Shown piece by piece: positions 8,252 through 23,116 of a stretch of 64,000 nucleotides of DNA. Every line of letters begins with the position of its first letter. The stretch's first letter is position 1. The notes under the pieces were generated by a model. The model was given only the letters and a program-made list of their open reading frames with translations, was not told the DNA's origin and did no database searches. The translations under genes were made by a program, and so were the position numbers. This DNA is from Rhizomicrobium sp. (lineage in GTDB: Bacteria > Pseudomonadota > Alphaproteobacteria > Micropepsales > Micropepsaceae), in the NCBI GenBank assembly GCA_037200985.1, contig JBBCGJ010000001.1, positions 4,316,756 through 4,380,755 on the forward strand, given 5' to 3'.

Positions 8252-9679
8252 ATGACGTCCGCATCCGATCTTAAGATCGTCATTGTCGGTGGCGGGTTCA
8301 GCGGCACGCTCTTCGCCCTCAAAGCGCACGCGGCGTTGCCGCGGGCCCGCATCGCGATCGTGGAGAAGTCCGACAGGATTGGAAAAGGGCTCGCCTATGG
8401 CCTATGTGCGCCGTCGCATCTGCTGAACGTCCCGGTGAGTCGGATGGAAGTCGGCCTCGAACCGGGATTCCAGGCTTGGCTGGCGGGCGGCGCGGCGAAT
8501 CTCGCGGCCGCCCTTGCGGAAAGCGGCGGCGATCTGCCTTCGGCGTTCGTGGAGCGCGCGCTGTTCGGCGCCTATTTGCACGAGCGGCTGGAGGCGGCGC
8601 TGCGGGACACGGAGCGGCTTGCGGTCGTGAGCGCCGAGGTGGTGGGGATCGAGGAGGTTTCGTCCCGCTCCGTTGTGCTCGGCAACGGCCGCCGCCTCGC
8701 CGCCGACATCGTCGTTCTGGCGACCGGCAATCTGACGCCGCGGCCGCTGGGCGTCGCCGTGAGATGGCCCGAGGACATCCCAAGCGATCCCTGGGCGCCG
8801 AGCCTTTTCGACGGCATGGATCCAAAGGCTCCGCTCTTGTTGGTAGGGACAGGCCTTACCGCTGTCGATGTCGCTCTCAAACTGACGGACAACGGGCACG
8901 CCGGTCGGCTGACTGCTGTCTCCCGCCACGGACTGATCCCGCAAGCGCATGTCGCCGGCGGTCATTGGCCGCCCTTTCTGGATCGCAAATCCCTCTCGCC
9001 TCTTGATGCGCTGCGAGCGGTGCGGGCCGCAGCGGCGGATGCCGCGGCGCAGGGTATTGCGTGGCAACGCGTTATCGATGCCGTCCGCCCGTCGGTCGCG
9101 GGCATCTGGCATCGCTGGTCGCCGGCCGAGCGCCGGCAGTTCTTGCGCCATGTGCGTCCCCGCTGGGATGTCGTGCGCCATCGCATGGCGCCGCGGATCG
9201 CCGCCCGTCTGCACGAATTGATGCGAGGCGGCCGGTTGCACGTGCTCGCAGGACGCATGCGCGCTGCCGTTCCCGGCACGCGCGGCATCGACGTCACGAT
9301 CGACAAGCGCGGCGGTGGCCGCGAAGATGTCCGCGTGGCGCGGATCGTCAACTGCACCGGCCCACGCAGTGACTATGCCACCATCGACTATCCGTTGTTT
9401 GCGGATTTGCGGCGGCGGAAGCTGATCGTTCCGGACCCGCTCGCCCTCGGCATAGAGACCGAGGACTGCGCCGTCGTCGACTCGCGGGGCGGCGCTTCGG
9501 ATTGGCACTTTGCACTTGGGTCCCTGACTCGGCCGGCGTGGTGGGAGATCACGGCCGTACCGGAGATCAACGTCCAGATCGGGCGCCTCGTCGGGAAGCT
9601 TTCCGCGTCCCGGCAGAGCCGCGCCGCGCGGCGCGCGCTCCTTGCCGAGGAATTCGTCGACCTTGGCGCCGGGATTTAA
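8252..9679 (+). CDS. YdhS-like FAD/NAD(P)-binding protein
   Basis: This 475-residue protein begins with a Rossmann FAD-binding motif (IVIVGGGFSGTLFALK) and has a second dinucleotide motif, LLVGTGLTAVDVALK, near residue 195. ATGNLTPRPLG and NCTGPRSDY are typical of the COG4529/YdhS group of uncharacterised NAD(P)/FAD-binding proteins, related to flavin monooxygenases. The ATG at 8252 is preferred over a TTG two codons earlier because it sits directly before the conserved N-terminus. The substrate is unknown. It stands alone, with two palindromes in its promoter region. Confidence 0.75.
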   Translation: MTSASDLKIVIVGGGFSGTLFALKAHAALPRARIAIVEKSDRIGKGLAYGLCAPSHLLNVPVSRMEVGLEPGFQAWLAGGAANLAAALAESGGDLPSAFVERALFGAYLHERLEAALRDTERLAVVSAEVVGIEEVSSRSVVLGNGRRLAADIVVLATGNLTPRPLGVAVRWPEDIPSDPWAPSLFDGMDPKAPLLLVGTGLTAVDVALKLTDNGHAGRLTAVSRHGLIPQAHVAGGHWPPFLDRKSLSPLDALRAVRAAAADAAAQGIAWQRVIDAVRPSVAGIWHRWSPAERRQFLRHVRPRWDVVRHRMAPRIAARLHELMRGGRLHVLAGRMRAAVPGTRGIDVTIDKRGGGREDVRVARIVNCTGPRSDYATIDYPLFADLRRRKLIVPDPLALGIETEDCAVVDSRGGASDWHFALGSLTRPAWWEITAVPEINVQIGRLVGKLSASRQSRAARRALLAEEFVDLGAGI

Positions 9680-9811
9680 GTTGGGTTCGCATGTCCGTCA
9701 GTCTATTGCAGACGGCGCAACGAGCGCCGAAGCTTGGCAGGGCGCGGAACACATCTCATACCGGTGGATTTCCGTAGCGACGGGAATTTCACCTCTGCGC
9801 GGCGCACGCGA

Positions 9812-10009
9812 ATGCCATCGTCGGTTATCCGGACTTTCTCTTACGACGCCGCGAAGCGACGCTTGAGGGTCGTGTTCACGACCGGGCGGCGATACGAATA
9901 CCATAATGTCCCGGCGGAGGTTTTCGAGGCTATGAAGGCGGCCTCCTCCAAGGGGGAATATTTCAACGCCTATATCCGCGATCGCTTCGCCTTCACGCGC
10001 GACGCGTGA
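9812..10009 (+). CDS. small KTSC-domain protein
   Basis: The 65-residue product (MPSSVIRTFSYDAAKRRL...) matches the short KTSC fold: an SSVI start, RRYEYHNVPAEVFEAM and a GEYFNAYIRDRF end. KTSC domains occur alone or attached to lysyl-tRNA synthetases; their molecular role is not established, with nucleic-acid binding suggested. The ATG at 9812 is chosen because the conserved domain begins there; the same frame is open upstream to 9734 without similarity to the family. Confidence 0.7.
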   Translation: MPSSVIRTFSYDAAKRRLRVVFTTGRRYEYHNVPAEVFEAMKAASSKGEYFNAYIRDRFAFTRDA

Positions 10010-10117
10010 GGGTCATCAAAACAGCATCCGTTCCGTTTATGCCGACGTCGTGAATATCGGCCGGGAGCGCTCGAAGGCTCGCAAATCGCGATTCCGTGGC
10101 CGGCTTTCAAAAAATCG

Positions 10118-10142
10118 GGAACCAAGGGTTCCGCATCGCGTT
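10118..10142 (+). promoter_or_regulatory. EcfG (general stress sigma) promoter-like sequence upstream of the giant kinase gene
   Basis: GGAAC, 16 bases, then CGTT matches the consensus of alphaproteobacterial EcfG promoters (GGAAC-N16/17-CGTT). It lies 131 bases before the ATG at 10274 in an intergenic region that otherwise contains no gene. The function is inferred from the motif and position. Confidence 0.55.
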
Positions 10143-10273
10143 GGTTCTGCTGGCGTCGGCAGATTTCGCCAGGGGGCGGCCATGGATACGGACGATGTGA
10201 AGGGCGTTGAGGCTTATGCCGACGCCGCGAATTTCTGCTCGCCTGCGGCTCTTCTCTCAGGAGCACCACGATA

Positions 10274-16585
<6,312 letters not shown>

Positions 16586-16594
16586 GACACCGCA

Positions 16595-18430
16595 ATGAGC
16601 AACGTCAACGTCCTTCTCGTCGACGATCAGGCGTCCAAGCTCCTGAGCTACGAGGTGATGCTCAAGGACCTCGACGTGAACCTCATCACGGCGACCTCCG
16701 CCAGCGCGGCGCTGGCGGTGCTGCTCAAGACCGATGTCGCGGTCGTGCTCATAGACGTCTGCATGCCCGATCTCGACGGTTTCGAACTGGCGTCGATGAT
16801 CCGCAACCATCCGCGGTTCCAGGAGACCGCGCTCATCTTCGTCTCGGCGATCAACATCACGGAAAGCGATCATCTGCGCGGCTACGACGCGGGCGCGGTG
16901 GACTATGTTTCGGTGCCGGTGATCCCGCAGATCCTGCGCGCCAAGGTGAAAGTGTTCGCCGATCTCTACCGAAAGACGCGTCAACTCGCGGAACTGAACC
17001 GCGACCTCGAGCAGCGGGTCGCCGAACGGACCGCGGAGCTGGAAGCGTCCACGCTGGAACTGGTCCAAAGCGAACAGCGCCGTTCGCTGGCCTTGGCCGC
17101 CGCCCAAATGGGTTCGTGGGAATATGACGCGTCGACCGCCCGCTGGTCGTGGGACAACGGCCAGGCCAGGATTTTCGGCGTCAGCCAACCCGCCGCAGAA
17201 TTCAACATCGCGACGCTGAAGCCCGTCGTTCACCCCGAGGATTTCGGGCAGCTGATGGCGCTGGCGGCCTCGATGACGCCCGACTCCGCAACGCGTCATG
17301 CGGAAATCCGTATCGTCCGGCCGAGCGGCGAGGAGCGCTGGTGCTTCGTGGTCGCCGCCGCGACGTTCTCCATGGACGGCCGGCTGATGCAGATCGGCGG
17401 CGTCACGCTGGACATCACCGAACGCAAAGCGACCGAGCAGCGACAGGAGCTTCTGGCGCGGGAGGTCGACCACCGCGCCCGCAACGCGCTGGCCGTCGTG
17501 CAGTCCATCGTGCGCCTGACCAAGGCCGATGACATCGCGGGCTACAGCAAGGCCGTCGAGGGCCGCGTTCGCGCGCTCGCGCACGTCCACGACCTGCTTT
17601 CGCAGGCGCGCTGGGAAGGCGCCGATATCCGCAGGTTGATCGCGGAAGAAATGGCGCCATACACGTCGGCGGATGCGTCGCGCGTGACGCTCGACGGCCC
17701 ATCCATGTTGGTCGATTCCAGCCGCGCACAGACCATCAGCCTGGCGCTGCACGAACTCGCCACCAACGCGGCGAAGTATGGCGCGCTGTCCGAGCCGGAG
17801 GGCAAGGTCGCCATCGCCTGGTCGGTCGAAAACGGGGCGCTCGGGATCGCCTGGCGCGAAAGCGACGGGCCCGCGGTCCTGCCGCCCGTACGCAGCGGCT
17901 TCGGCAGCAAGATCATCAACGCCTCCGTCGCGGCCCAGCGCGGCGGCGGGGCAAGCTTCGACTGGAAGCCGCAAGGCCTCCGTTGCGCCCTCACCATTCC
18001 CCTGTTCTCCGCGGAGGCCCCCGACGCCATGAAACAGCCCGATGCGCCGAAACTCGCGGCGAATGGATCGTCGACGCTTCGTATTCTCGTGCTGGAAGAC
18101 GAACCGCTGATCGGCATGGCGACCAGCGACCTGATCGAAGAACTCGGACATTCCGTCGTCGGTCCCTACTTCAACCTGTCGGCGACGCGCGATGCGCTGA
18201 CCGGCAAGCTCGATGCCGCCATTCTCGACGTGAATCTCGGCAAGGACGAGGCCTATCCGATTGCCGAAGAGCTCGCGTGTCGCGGTATCCCGTTCGTGTT
18301 CATGACAGGCTATGGGCCCGAAAGCCTCGACAAGCGTTTCCGGAACTATCCGGTTCTGCAAAAGCCCGTCGTTCGCGATGCGCTCGCCGCTGCCATCGAG
18401 GGGTTCTCGCAGCTGTCGGAGCCCATCTAA
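16595..18430 (+). CDS. receiver-PAS-HWE histidine kinase-receiver protein
   Basis: The 611-residue protein has an N-terminal receiver (VLLVDDQASK, phospho-acceptor Asp54), a coiled linker (about 130-165), a PAS domain (about 165-285), an HWE-family kinase core with REVDHRARNALAVV (His293) and HELATNAAKYGALS, and a C-terminal receiver (LVLEDEP, Asp545 in LDVNLGKD, KP near residue 590). HWE kinases are common in alphaproteobacteria and often feed the PhyR/EcfG stress pathway. It begins nine bases after the giant kinase stop, so the two are surely co-transcribed; phosphate exchange between them is plausible. The C-terminal receiver lacks an output domain. Confidence 0.9.
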   Translation: MSNVNVLLVDDQASKLLSYEVMLKDLDVNLITATSASAALAVLLKTDVAVVLIDVCMPDLDGFELASMIRNHPRFQETALIFVSAINITESDHLRGYDAGAVDYVSVPVIPQILRAKVKVFADLYRKTRQLAELNRDLEQRVAERTAELEASTLELVQSEQRRSLALAAAQMGSWEYDASTARWSWDNGQARIFGVSQPAAEFNIATLKPVVHPEDFGQLMALAASMTPDSATRHAEIRIVRPSGEERWCFVVAAATFSMDGRLMQIGGVTLDITERKATEQRQELLAREVDHRARNALAVVQSIVRLTKADDIAGYSKAVEGRVRALAHVHDLLSQARWEGADIRRLIAEEMAPYTSADASRVTLDGPSMLVDSSRAQTISLALHELATNAAKYGALSEPEGKVAIAWSVENGALGIAWRESDGPAVLPPVRSGFGSKIINASVAAQRGGGASFDWKPQGLRCALTIPLFSAEAPDAMKQPDAPKLAANGSSTLRILVLEDEPLIGMATSDLIEELGHSVVGPYFNLSATRDALTGKLDAAILDVNLGKDEAYPIAEELACRGIPFVFMTGYGPESLDKRFRNYPVLQKPVVRDALAAAIEGFSQLSEPI

Positions 18431-18475
18431 GAGGCCGGCGTTTCGACACTTGTGGCCTGGGCTTCGTCGGCCGCC

Positions 18476-19888
18476 TCAGGCGGTGACGCCTTGGTAGAGT
18501 TGTCCGTAATTTCGCGCTGAATGTCCCCAGCCGAAGCGCTGCGACATCGCACGCTCCCGCATTCGGTTGAGGCGCGTCTTCACACGGAAGGTCGCGAATG
18601 CCCGCGAAATTCCCTCGAGCAGGGATTCCGTTGAGGGCTCGGAGAACAGGAAGCCGGTTTCACCGTCGACGATGGTTTCCGAAAGGCCGCCGGTCTGGCG
18701 GCCGATGGGCAGCGAGCCGAAACGCTGCGCATACATCTGGCTGAGGCCGCAGGGTTCGAACCGCGACGGCATCAAGGTGAAATCGCTTCCCGCGAAAATC
18801 CGCCGGGCCTCGCCGTCATCGAACCGGATGGCGGCGGCGATATTGTCCGGATTGCGCCGCCCGACGTCCTTCAGCGCCGCTTCGAATTTGGCTTCACCCT
18901 TGCCGGTGACGATGATCTGACCGCCCGCTTTGACGATCCTCTCGGCTGCCGCGAGGACCAGGTCCACCCCCTTTTGATGAACCAGGCGCGCGACCAGCCC
19001 GAAAAGCGGCCCGCGCGACAGCGCCAATCCGAATTCCTTGCGGACGTGATCGGCGTTGGCGTTCTTTCCGTCCCATTCGCCCGGTGCGAAGGGCGGCGCC
19101 AGCGCCGCGCAAGTTCGCGGATCCCAGCTCTCGTCGATCCCGTTCAGGATGCCGCTCAGCTGCCGAGCGTCGGCTCGGCGCCGCAACAGGCCTTCCAGGC
19201 CGCAGCCATGCTCGGCCGTCGTGATCTCCCGGGCATAGGTCGCGCTAACGGTGGTGAGATGCGAGGCGTAGATCAGGCCCGCTTTCAAGAACGAGGCCTT
19301 GCCGTAGAACTCCAGGCCATCGATATGGAAAGCGCTGTCCGGCGCGCCGATCCGACCCAGCGCGCCGCGATCGAACAGTCCCTGATAGGCAAGGTTATGA
19401 ATGGTCAGGACGGTCGGAACGTCCGCGCCGCTCCAGGCGAGGTAAGCGGGGACGAGCGCCGATTGCCAATCGTTGCAATGGACAACATCCGCGCGCCAGG
19501 ACGGGTCGAGCAGTCCCGATGCAAGCTGTGCCGCCGCCGAAGCGAAACGGGCAAACCGGATATCGTTGTCCGGCCAATCGCGCTGCTGGGCGTCGCCGTA
19601 TGGCCCGCCGTCGCGTTCGTACAGTTCAGGACATATCACGACATAGACCGGCAGGCCGTCGCCGGTCCTGGCCAGTCCCAGGACGCAGGCGGGAAGTCTG
19701 GCGCTCGCGGCACATGTTGCCACGATCTCCAGCGAGGCAAGACGGCTGAGCACCTCGCGATAGCCGGGAATGATCACGCGAACGTCGCCGAACGGCTTCA
19801 AGGCTCGCGGCAGCGCCGCCGACACGGCCGCAAGGCCGCCGACACTCACGAAGTCGTCCATCTCCGGCGTGGCAAACAGAACGCGCAT
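18476..19888 (-). CDS. glgA: glycogen synthase (GT5, ADP-glucose type) with altered KXGGL motif
   Basis: This 470-residue GT5 glycosyltransferase starts at the ATG at 19888 (MRVLFATPEM), exactly co-linear with E. coli GlgA; an upstream start at 19915 would add nine residues. It retains HNLAYQG, a basic loop LVARLVHQKGVDLVL and the C-terminal FEPCGLSQMYAQRFG/TGGLSETI motifs that bind the nucleotide sugar. The N-terminal KTGGL motif is SVGGL: Ser15 replaces the ADP-glucose-binding Lys15. GlgA elongates alpha-1,4-glucan from ADP-glucose; here activity or donor preference may differ. No glgC is seen in the window. Its 3' end is convergent with the kinase pair, with a small CCGCC-TCA-GGCGG hairpin over the stop codon. 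Confidence 0.88.
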   Translation of the reverse strand: MRVLFATPEMDDFVSVGGLAAVSAALPRALKPFGDVRVIIPGYREVLSRLASLEIVATCAASARLPACVLGLARTGDGLPVYVVICPELYERDGGPYGDAQQRDWPDNDIRFARFASAAAQLASGLLDPSWRADVVHCNDWQSALVPAYLAWSGADVPTVLTIHNLAYQGLFDRGALGRIGAPDSAFHIDGLEFYGKASFLKAGLIYASHLTTVSATYAREITTAEHGCGLEGLLRRRADARQLSGILNGIDESWDPRTCAALAPPFAPGEWDGKNANADHVRKEFGLALSRGPLFGLVARLVHQKGVDLVLAAAERIVKAGGQIIVTGKGEAKFEAALKDVGRRNPDNIAAAIRFDDGEARRIFAGSDFTLMPSRFEPCGLSQMYAQRFGSLPIGRQTGGLSETIVDGETGFLFSEPSTESLLEGISRAFATFRVKTRLNRMRERAMSQRFGWGHSARNYGQLYQGVTA

Positions 19889-20031
19889 GGTTTTCCGGGA
19901 GCCTCGGTTGCGCATTGAAAAACGCGCGGTTCCGCCAACCGTTCACCGTCGCAATCGTGAAACCGTCATCGAAGTATTGAATCGCACCGAGATATTTGCC
20001 GCACCCTTGGCGGGACGGTTGTTTTCAGGCG

Positions 20032-21111
20032 CTACTTTGCCTTCGTTTTGTGCGGCGCGCGGTTGACAAAAGAGGCATTGCCCAGCCCGGTTCCCAGGGT
20101 GAGCACCCCCCACTGTTTCACATCCGTCATATTCAAGGTCTCGCTCAGGCCCTGCACGACGGCGTCGTTGTGAAGGGCCACCTGCGTATCGTCCTCCCCG
20201 ATGTGCGGTATCGCTTCGGCGATGCGCTGAGGAAGATTGAATCGCGCGCTGGCCCAATTGCCCGGCAGGTTTTGCGTGCCGCGGTCGATCGAACCGTCCG
20301 GCTCGACGATGCCCGGGCAGCCGATGCCGATGAAGGGCGCCAGTCTGAGTTTGGCCTTTTCGGCGCGCCGGATGACGTCGTTGAGCATGTCCACGAGCGA
20401 GCCCACCGCCGCGTCCCGCGTGACGTCGTCCTCGGCGTGGCACCAGATTTCGCGTTCGGCCACGGCGGCGTTGGCAAAGCCCGGCGCTTTCTTCAGGTCG
20501 AACGTCACAAGGCCGACACGCATATTGGTGCCGCCGATATCGACCCCGACAAGGGCATCGTGCCCTTTGAAAACCCATTCCGGCGCGAGCTGGACCGTGC
20601 CCAGGAGGCCGGCATCGTCCGGATCGCTGGCGATGGGCACGATTTCGACGTCGATCTTCTCGGCCTTGAGCAGCGCGGAGAGCCGGCCGATCGCCAACTC
20701 GCCGATGCGGTGACCGCGCATGCCGCCGCCCACGGCGATGCGCTCCACATCCTGCCAACTCTTGTCCTTGAGAAGCCGCCGCACGACGAACGCGAATTCC
20801 TGCGAGAATTCCTCTACGACGGTATGGATCAGGCCCGCGGTCTCGGCATCGCCTTTCTCGAGGGCCTTATCGAGTTCTTTTTTTCCGATCTCGGCGCTCG
20901 GCCGCTCGCCGAACGGATCGCGGCCTTCCTTGATCAGGGGCTTGCGCACCTTGTCGAGAAGTCCCGCCAAGGCTTTCTTGCTCGCGCGGTCGCCGAGGAA
21001 GCCCCCATTGTCCTTGAGTTCGATGTTGTACGAAGCGATGTCGACCTTGGGCAGGCGCAGGCTGCCGTGTCCGCACAACAGAGGCGCCTTCGCGGTTTCG
21101 CCCTCGCTCAT
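20032..21111 (-). CDS. ROK-family sugar kinase with circularly permuted motif order
   Basis: The 359-residue protein contains ROK/glucokinase motifs in unusual order. The usual C-terminal half comes first: IAVGGG at 125-130, DDAGLLG at 165-171. The usual N-terminal half follows: VDIGGTNMRVG from 190, GIGCPG 262-267, catalytic-type HNDA from 314, LGTGLG 339-344. The zinc motif CxCGxxGCxE is absent. ROK kinases phosphorylate glucose or related sugars with ATP; in this cluster glucose would come from MalQ, TreZ or trehalose turnover. Its ATG overlaps the otsB stop by four bases, so the two are translationally coupled. It could be a sugar-binding regulator instead, but no DNA-binding domain is seen. 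Confidence 0.8.
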   Translation of the reverse strand: MSEGETAKAPLLCGHGSLRLPKVDIASYNIELKDNGGFLGDRASKKALAGLLDKVRKPLIKEGRDPFGERPSAEIGKKELDKALEKGDAETAGLIHTVVEEFSQEFAFVVRRLLKDKSWQDVERIAVGGGMRGHRIGELAIGRLSALLKAEKIDVEIVPIASDPDDAGLLGTVQLAPEWVFKGHDALVGVDIGGTNMRVGLVTFDLKKAPGFANAAVAEREIWCHAEDDVTRDAAVGSLVDMLNDVIRRAEKAKLRLAPFIGIGCPGIVEPDGSIDRGTQNLPGNWASARFNLPQRIAEAIPHIGEDDTQVALHNDAVVQGLSETLNMTDVKQWGVLTLGTGLGNASFVNRAPHKTKAK

Positions 21112-21887
21112 GGACCGTCAACGAACGCCGTTGGGCCGAGTTCCTTTTGTCCGTCGATGGAGGGCGCCAGCAATGTGTGCAGCCACCGTCTGAAGTCCGC
21201 CGGGCTGTCGACCCGATAGGCCGCGCCCGGAAAGGTCCGGCCGACCGAGATGCCGATGCCGCCGAGGCTTTCGAGAACCGCGAAGGCGTAGCCGTCGGTC
21301 ACGTCGTCGCCGGCGAACAGCGGTATGCGGCCCAAGAACGGCAGCCTGGCCATGAAGGCACGCAATGCGGAGCCCTTGTCGGTGCCGGCGGGCTTGAGCT
21401 CCAGGACTTTCTTGCCGTGCAGGAGCGAGAAGCCGGCGGCTGTGGCCTCCGCTTCGACTTCGGCGACCCTCGCCGCCGGCAGCGTGGGTTCTTCAAGAAG
21501 GCGATAATGCAGCGCCAGCGTGACCTCCTTGTCCTCGATGAACATGCCGGGCCGATCCGCGAGCGCCGTGAACTTGGCGCGCAATTGCGCCGGAATGGGT
21601 CGCGTGAGGTGTCCGCTCGGCACATCGGGATCGGGCCGGACCTGCGTGCCATGCGCGCCTGCGGCGGGAAGCTTGAGCGGCGCGAACAATTTATCGATGC
21701 CCTCGAGCGTGCGCCCGCTCACGAGCGCCAGCGCCCCGCCGCAGCGCGTTCGAAGCCGCGCAAGATCGTCCACAAGCTCGAGCGGCACGCGGACGGTATC
21801 CGGCGTCAGCGCGATGTCGAGCAACGTGCCGTCGATATCCAGGAACAGCGCAGTGCGATCCAGATCCGGAGCGGGCAGGCAGATCAT
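21108..21887 (-). CDS. otsB: trehalose-6-phosphate phosphatase
   Basis: This 259-residue HAD phosphatase has FLDIDGTLLD (nucleophile and acid aspartates), LVSGRT (motif II), the family's GAHG cap-region element and FAGDDVTDGYAF (motif IV, Mg binding). OtsB removes phosphate from trehalose-6-phosphate, the last step of the OtsAB route. No otsA is in the window, so trehalose-6-phosphate must come from a gene elsewhere. The ATG at 21887 overlaps the stop of the mscS-type gene (ATGA) and its own stop overlaps the ROK kinase start, forming a tight three-gene unit. The same frame is open much further upstream, but that part is the channel gene in another frame. Confidence 0.92.
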   Translation of the reverse strand: MICLPAPDLDRTALFLDIDGTLLDIALTPDTVRVPLELVDDLARLRTRCGGALALVSGRTLEGIDKLFAPLKLPAAGAHGTQVRPDPDVPSGHLTRPIPAQLRAKFTALADRPGMFIEDKEVTLALHYRLLEEPTLPAARVAEVEAEATAAGFSLLHGKKVLELKPAGTDKGSALRAFMARLPFLGRIPLFAGDDVTDGYAFAVLESLGGIGISVGRTFPGAAYRVDSPADFRRWLHTLLAPSIDGQKELGPTAFVDGP

Positions 21888-22987
21888 ATGGTCGCGGCCT
21901 TGCGCTGCTGCCGCGCGTCGATCTCCACGAGGGCCTGCCGCCGCGCGGTCGGGAGCGCCCAGGGGATTTCCTTCTGCAGATAGGCGATCAACTTCTCGCG
22001 CACCTCCGACCGCAAATCGAAGGTCATCGCGGAATTTCCGGCGCTTACCAGCGCGCGCAACTCGATCACATTGTCCCGGGCATCGGTGACCTGCAGGTTG
22101 ACGACCTGTTTGTCCCACAATTTGGATTCCTTGACGATCTCCTCGAGCTTGCGGCGCACCTGATCGACCGGCACGGTATAGTCGGCATAGATCATCACCG
22201 TGCCTATGAGCGAGGCGGAGGTGCGCGTCCAGTTCTGGAACGGCTTGTCGAAGAAATAGCTGAGCGGCACGATCATGCGCCGCCAGTCCCACAGCTTGAG
22301 AACGACATAGGTCGAGGTGATTTCCTCGACCGTCCCGTACTCGCCCTCGACGATAAGGACGTCGTCCAGGCGGATCGGCTGGGAGATGGCGAGCTGGACG
22401 CCCGCCATGAGGTTCTCCAGAACCGGCCGCGCGGCGAGACCCGCCGCGATCCCGGCGATCCCCGCCGATGCGAACAGGCTGACGCCGAACTCGCGCACGG
22501 AGTCGAACGACATCAGCGCGAAGCCGAGCGTGATCACGACCAGAACCGAATCGAGCGCGCGCTTGAGCAGGCGCATCTGGGTCACCGCCTTGCGCGCGAG
22601 AAGATTGTCGGAGACGTCGAGCTTGAAGCGGCCGATATAGCGGTCGATCGCCAGATTGACGCCCACAATTACCAGCCAGCCCAGAAACACGACGAAGGCC
22701 GCCAGCAGCACGCGATTGGCGCCGTCGGCGACAAGCGGACGCAGCGGCGCCACGGACACCGCCATGCTGAAGGCGATCATGATGAAGGCGAAGCGGCTGA
22801 TGCCGCGCGTGCGGCCGATGATGTCGTGCAGGAACGGATAGCGGACGTCGAGGAAGCGCCTGAATACGGCCCATAGCAGGGAATGGACGGCGATTGCTGC
22901 CGCGATCGCCGCAACCAGCAGCGCTAGCACGATCAGGGGTCGCGGCGCCCAGGGAAACATGTCGAGCAGAAGTCTGTTTTCGGTCAT
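21884..22987 (-). CDS. MscS-family mechanosensitive channel
   Basis: The 367-residue membrane protein (from ATG 22987; an ATG at 23011 would add eight residues) has several N-terminal hydrophobic helices. They are followed by the pore-lining and beta-domain signature of Msc[22 protein letters not shown], then [19 protein letters not shown] and [16 protein letters not shown]. Such channels open under membrane tension and release solutes on hypo-osmotic shock. It heads the minus-strand mscS-otsB-ROK unit, so a channel that dumps compatible solutes is encoded with trehalose enzymes. The glgE operon starts divergently within about 130 bases. Confidence 0.88.
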   Translation of the reverse strand: MTENRLLLDMFPWAPRPLIVLALLVAAIAAAIAVHSLLWAVFRRFLDVRYPFLHDIIGRTRGISRFAFIMIAFSMAVSVAPLRPLVADGANRVLLAAFVVFLGWLVIVGVNLAIDRYIGRFKLDVSDNLLARKAVTQMRLLKRALDSVLVVITLGFALMSFDSVREFGVSLFASAGIAGIAAGLAARPVLENLMAGVQLAISQPIRLDDVLIVEGEYGTVEEITSTYVVLKLWDWRRMIVPLSYFFDKPFQNWTRTSASLIGTVMIYADYTVPVDQVRRKLEEIVKESKLWDKQVVNLQVTDARDNVIELRALVSAGNSAMTFDLRSEVREKLIAYLQKEIPWALPTARRQALVEIDARQQRKAATI

Positions 22988-23049
22988 CGATCCGCGTTTC
23001 GTTGGTCCCACGCCCAGGCATTAAGCCACAACGCTCCAATGCGTTCCGG

Positions 23050-23075
23050 GGAACTTTTCGCGCTGCAACCACGTT
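23050..23075 (+). promoter_or_regulatory. EcfG promoter-like sequence in front of glgE
   Basis: GGAAC, 17 bases, then CGTT matches the EcfG consensus. It ends 41 bases before the ATG at 23117, an ordinary promoter distance. It also argues against the in-frame start at 23039, which would lie upstream of the promoter. It would place the eight-gene trehalose/glucan run under general stress control. Confidence 0.6.
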
Positions 23076-23116
23076 GCGTTCATGTCGAAATATCTTGCAC
23101 AGTCAGGGCGTTGCCG

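Noticed and set aside
23039-23116. Earlier start for glgE
   Set aside because: An EcfG-like promoter lies between this start and the ATG at 23117, and the extra residues look like translated promoter DNA.
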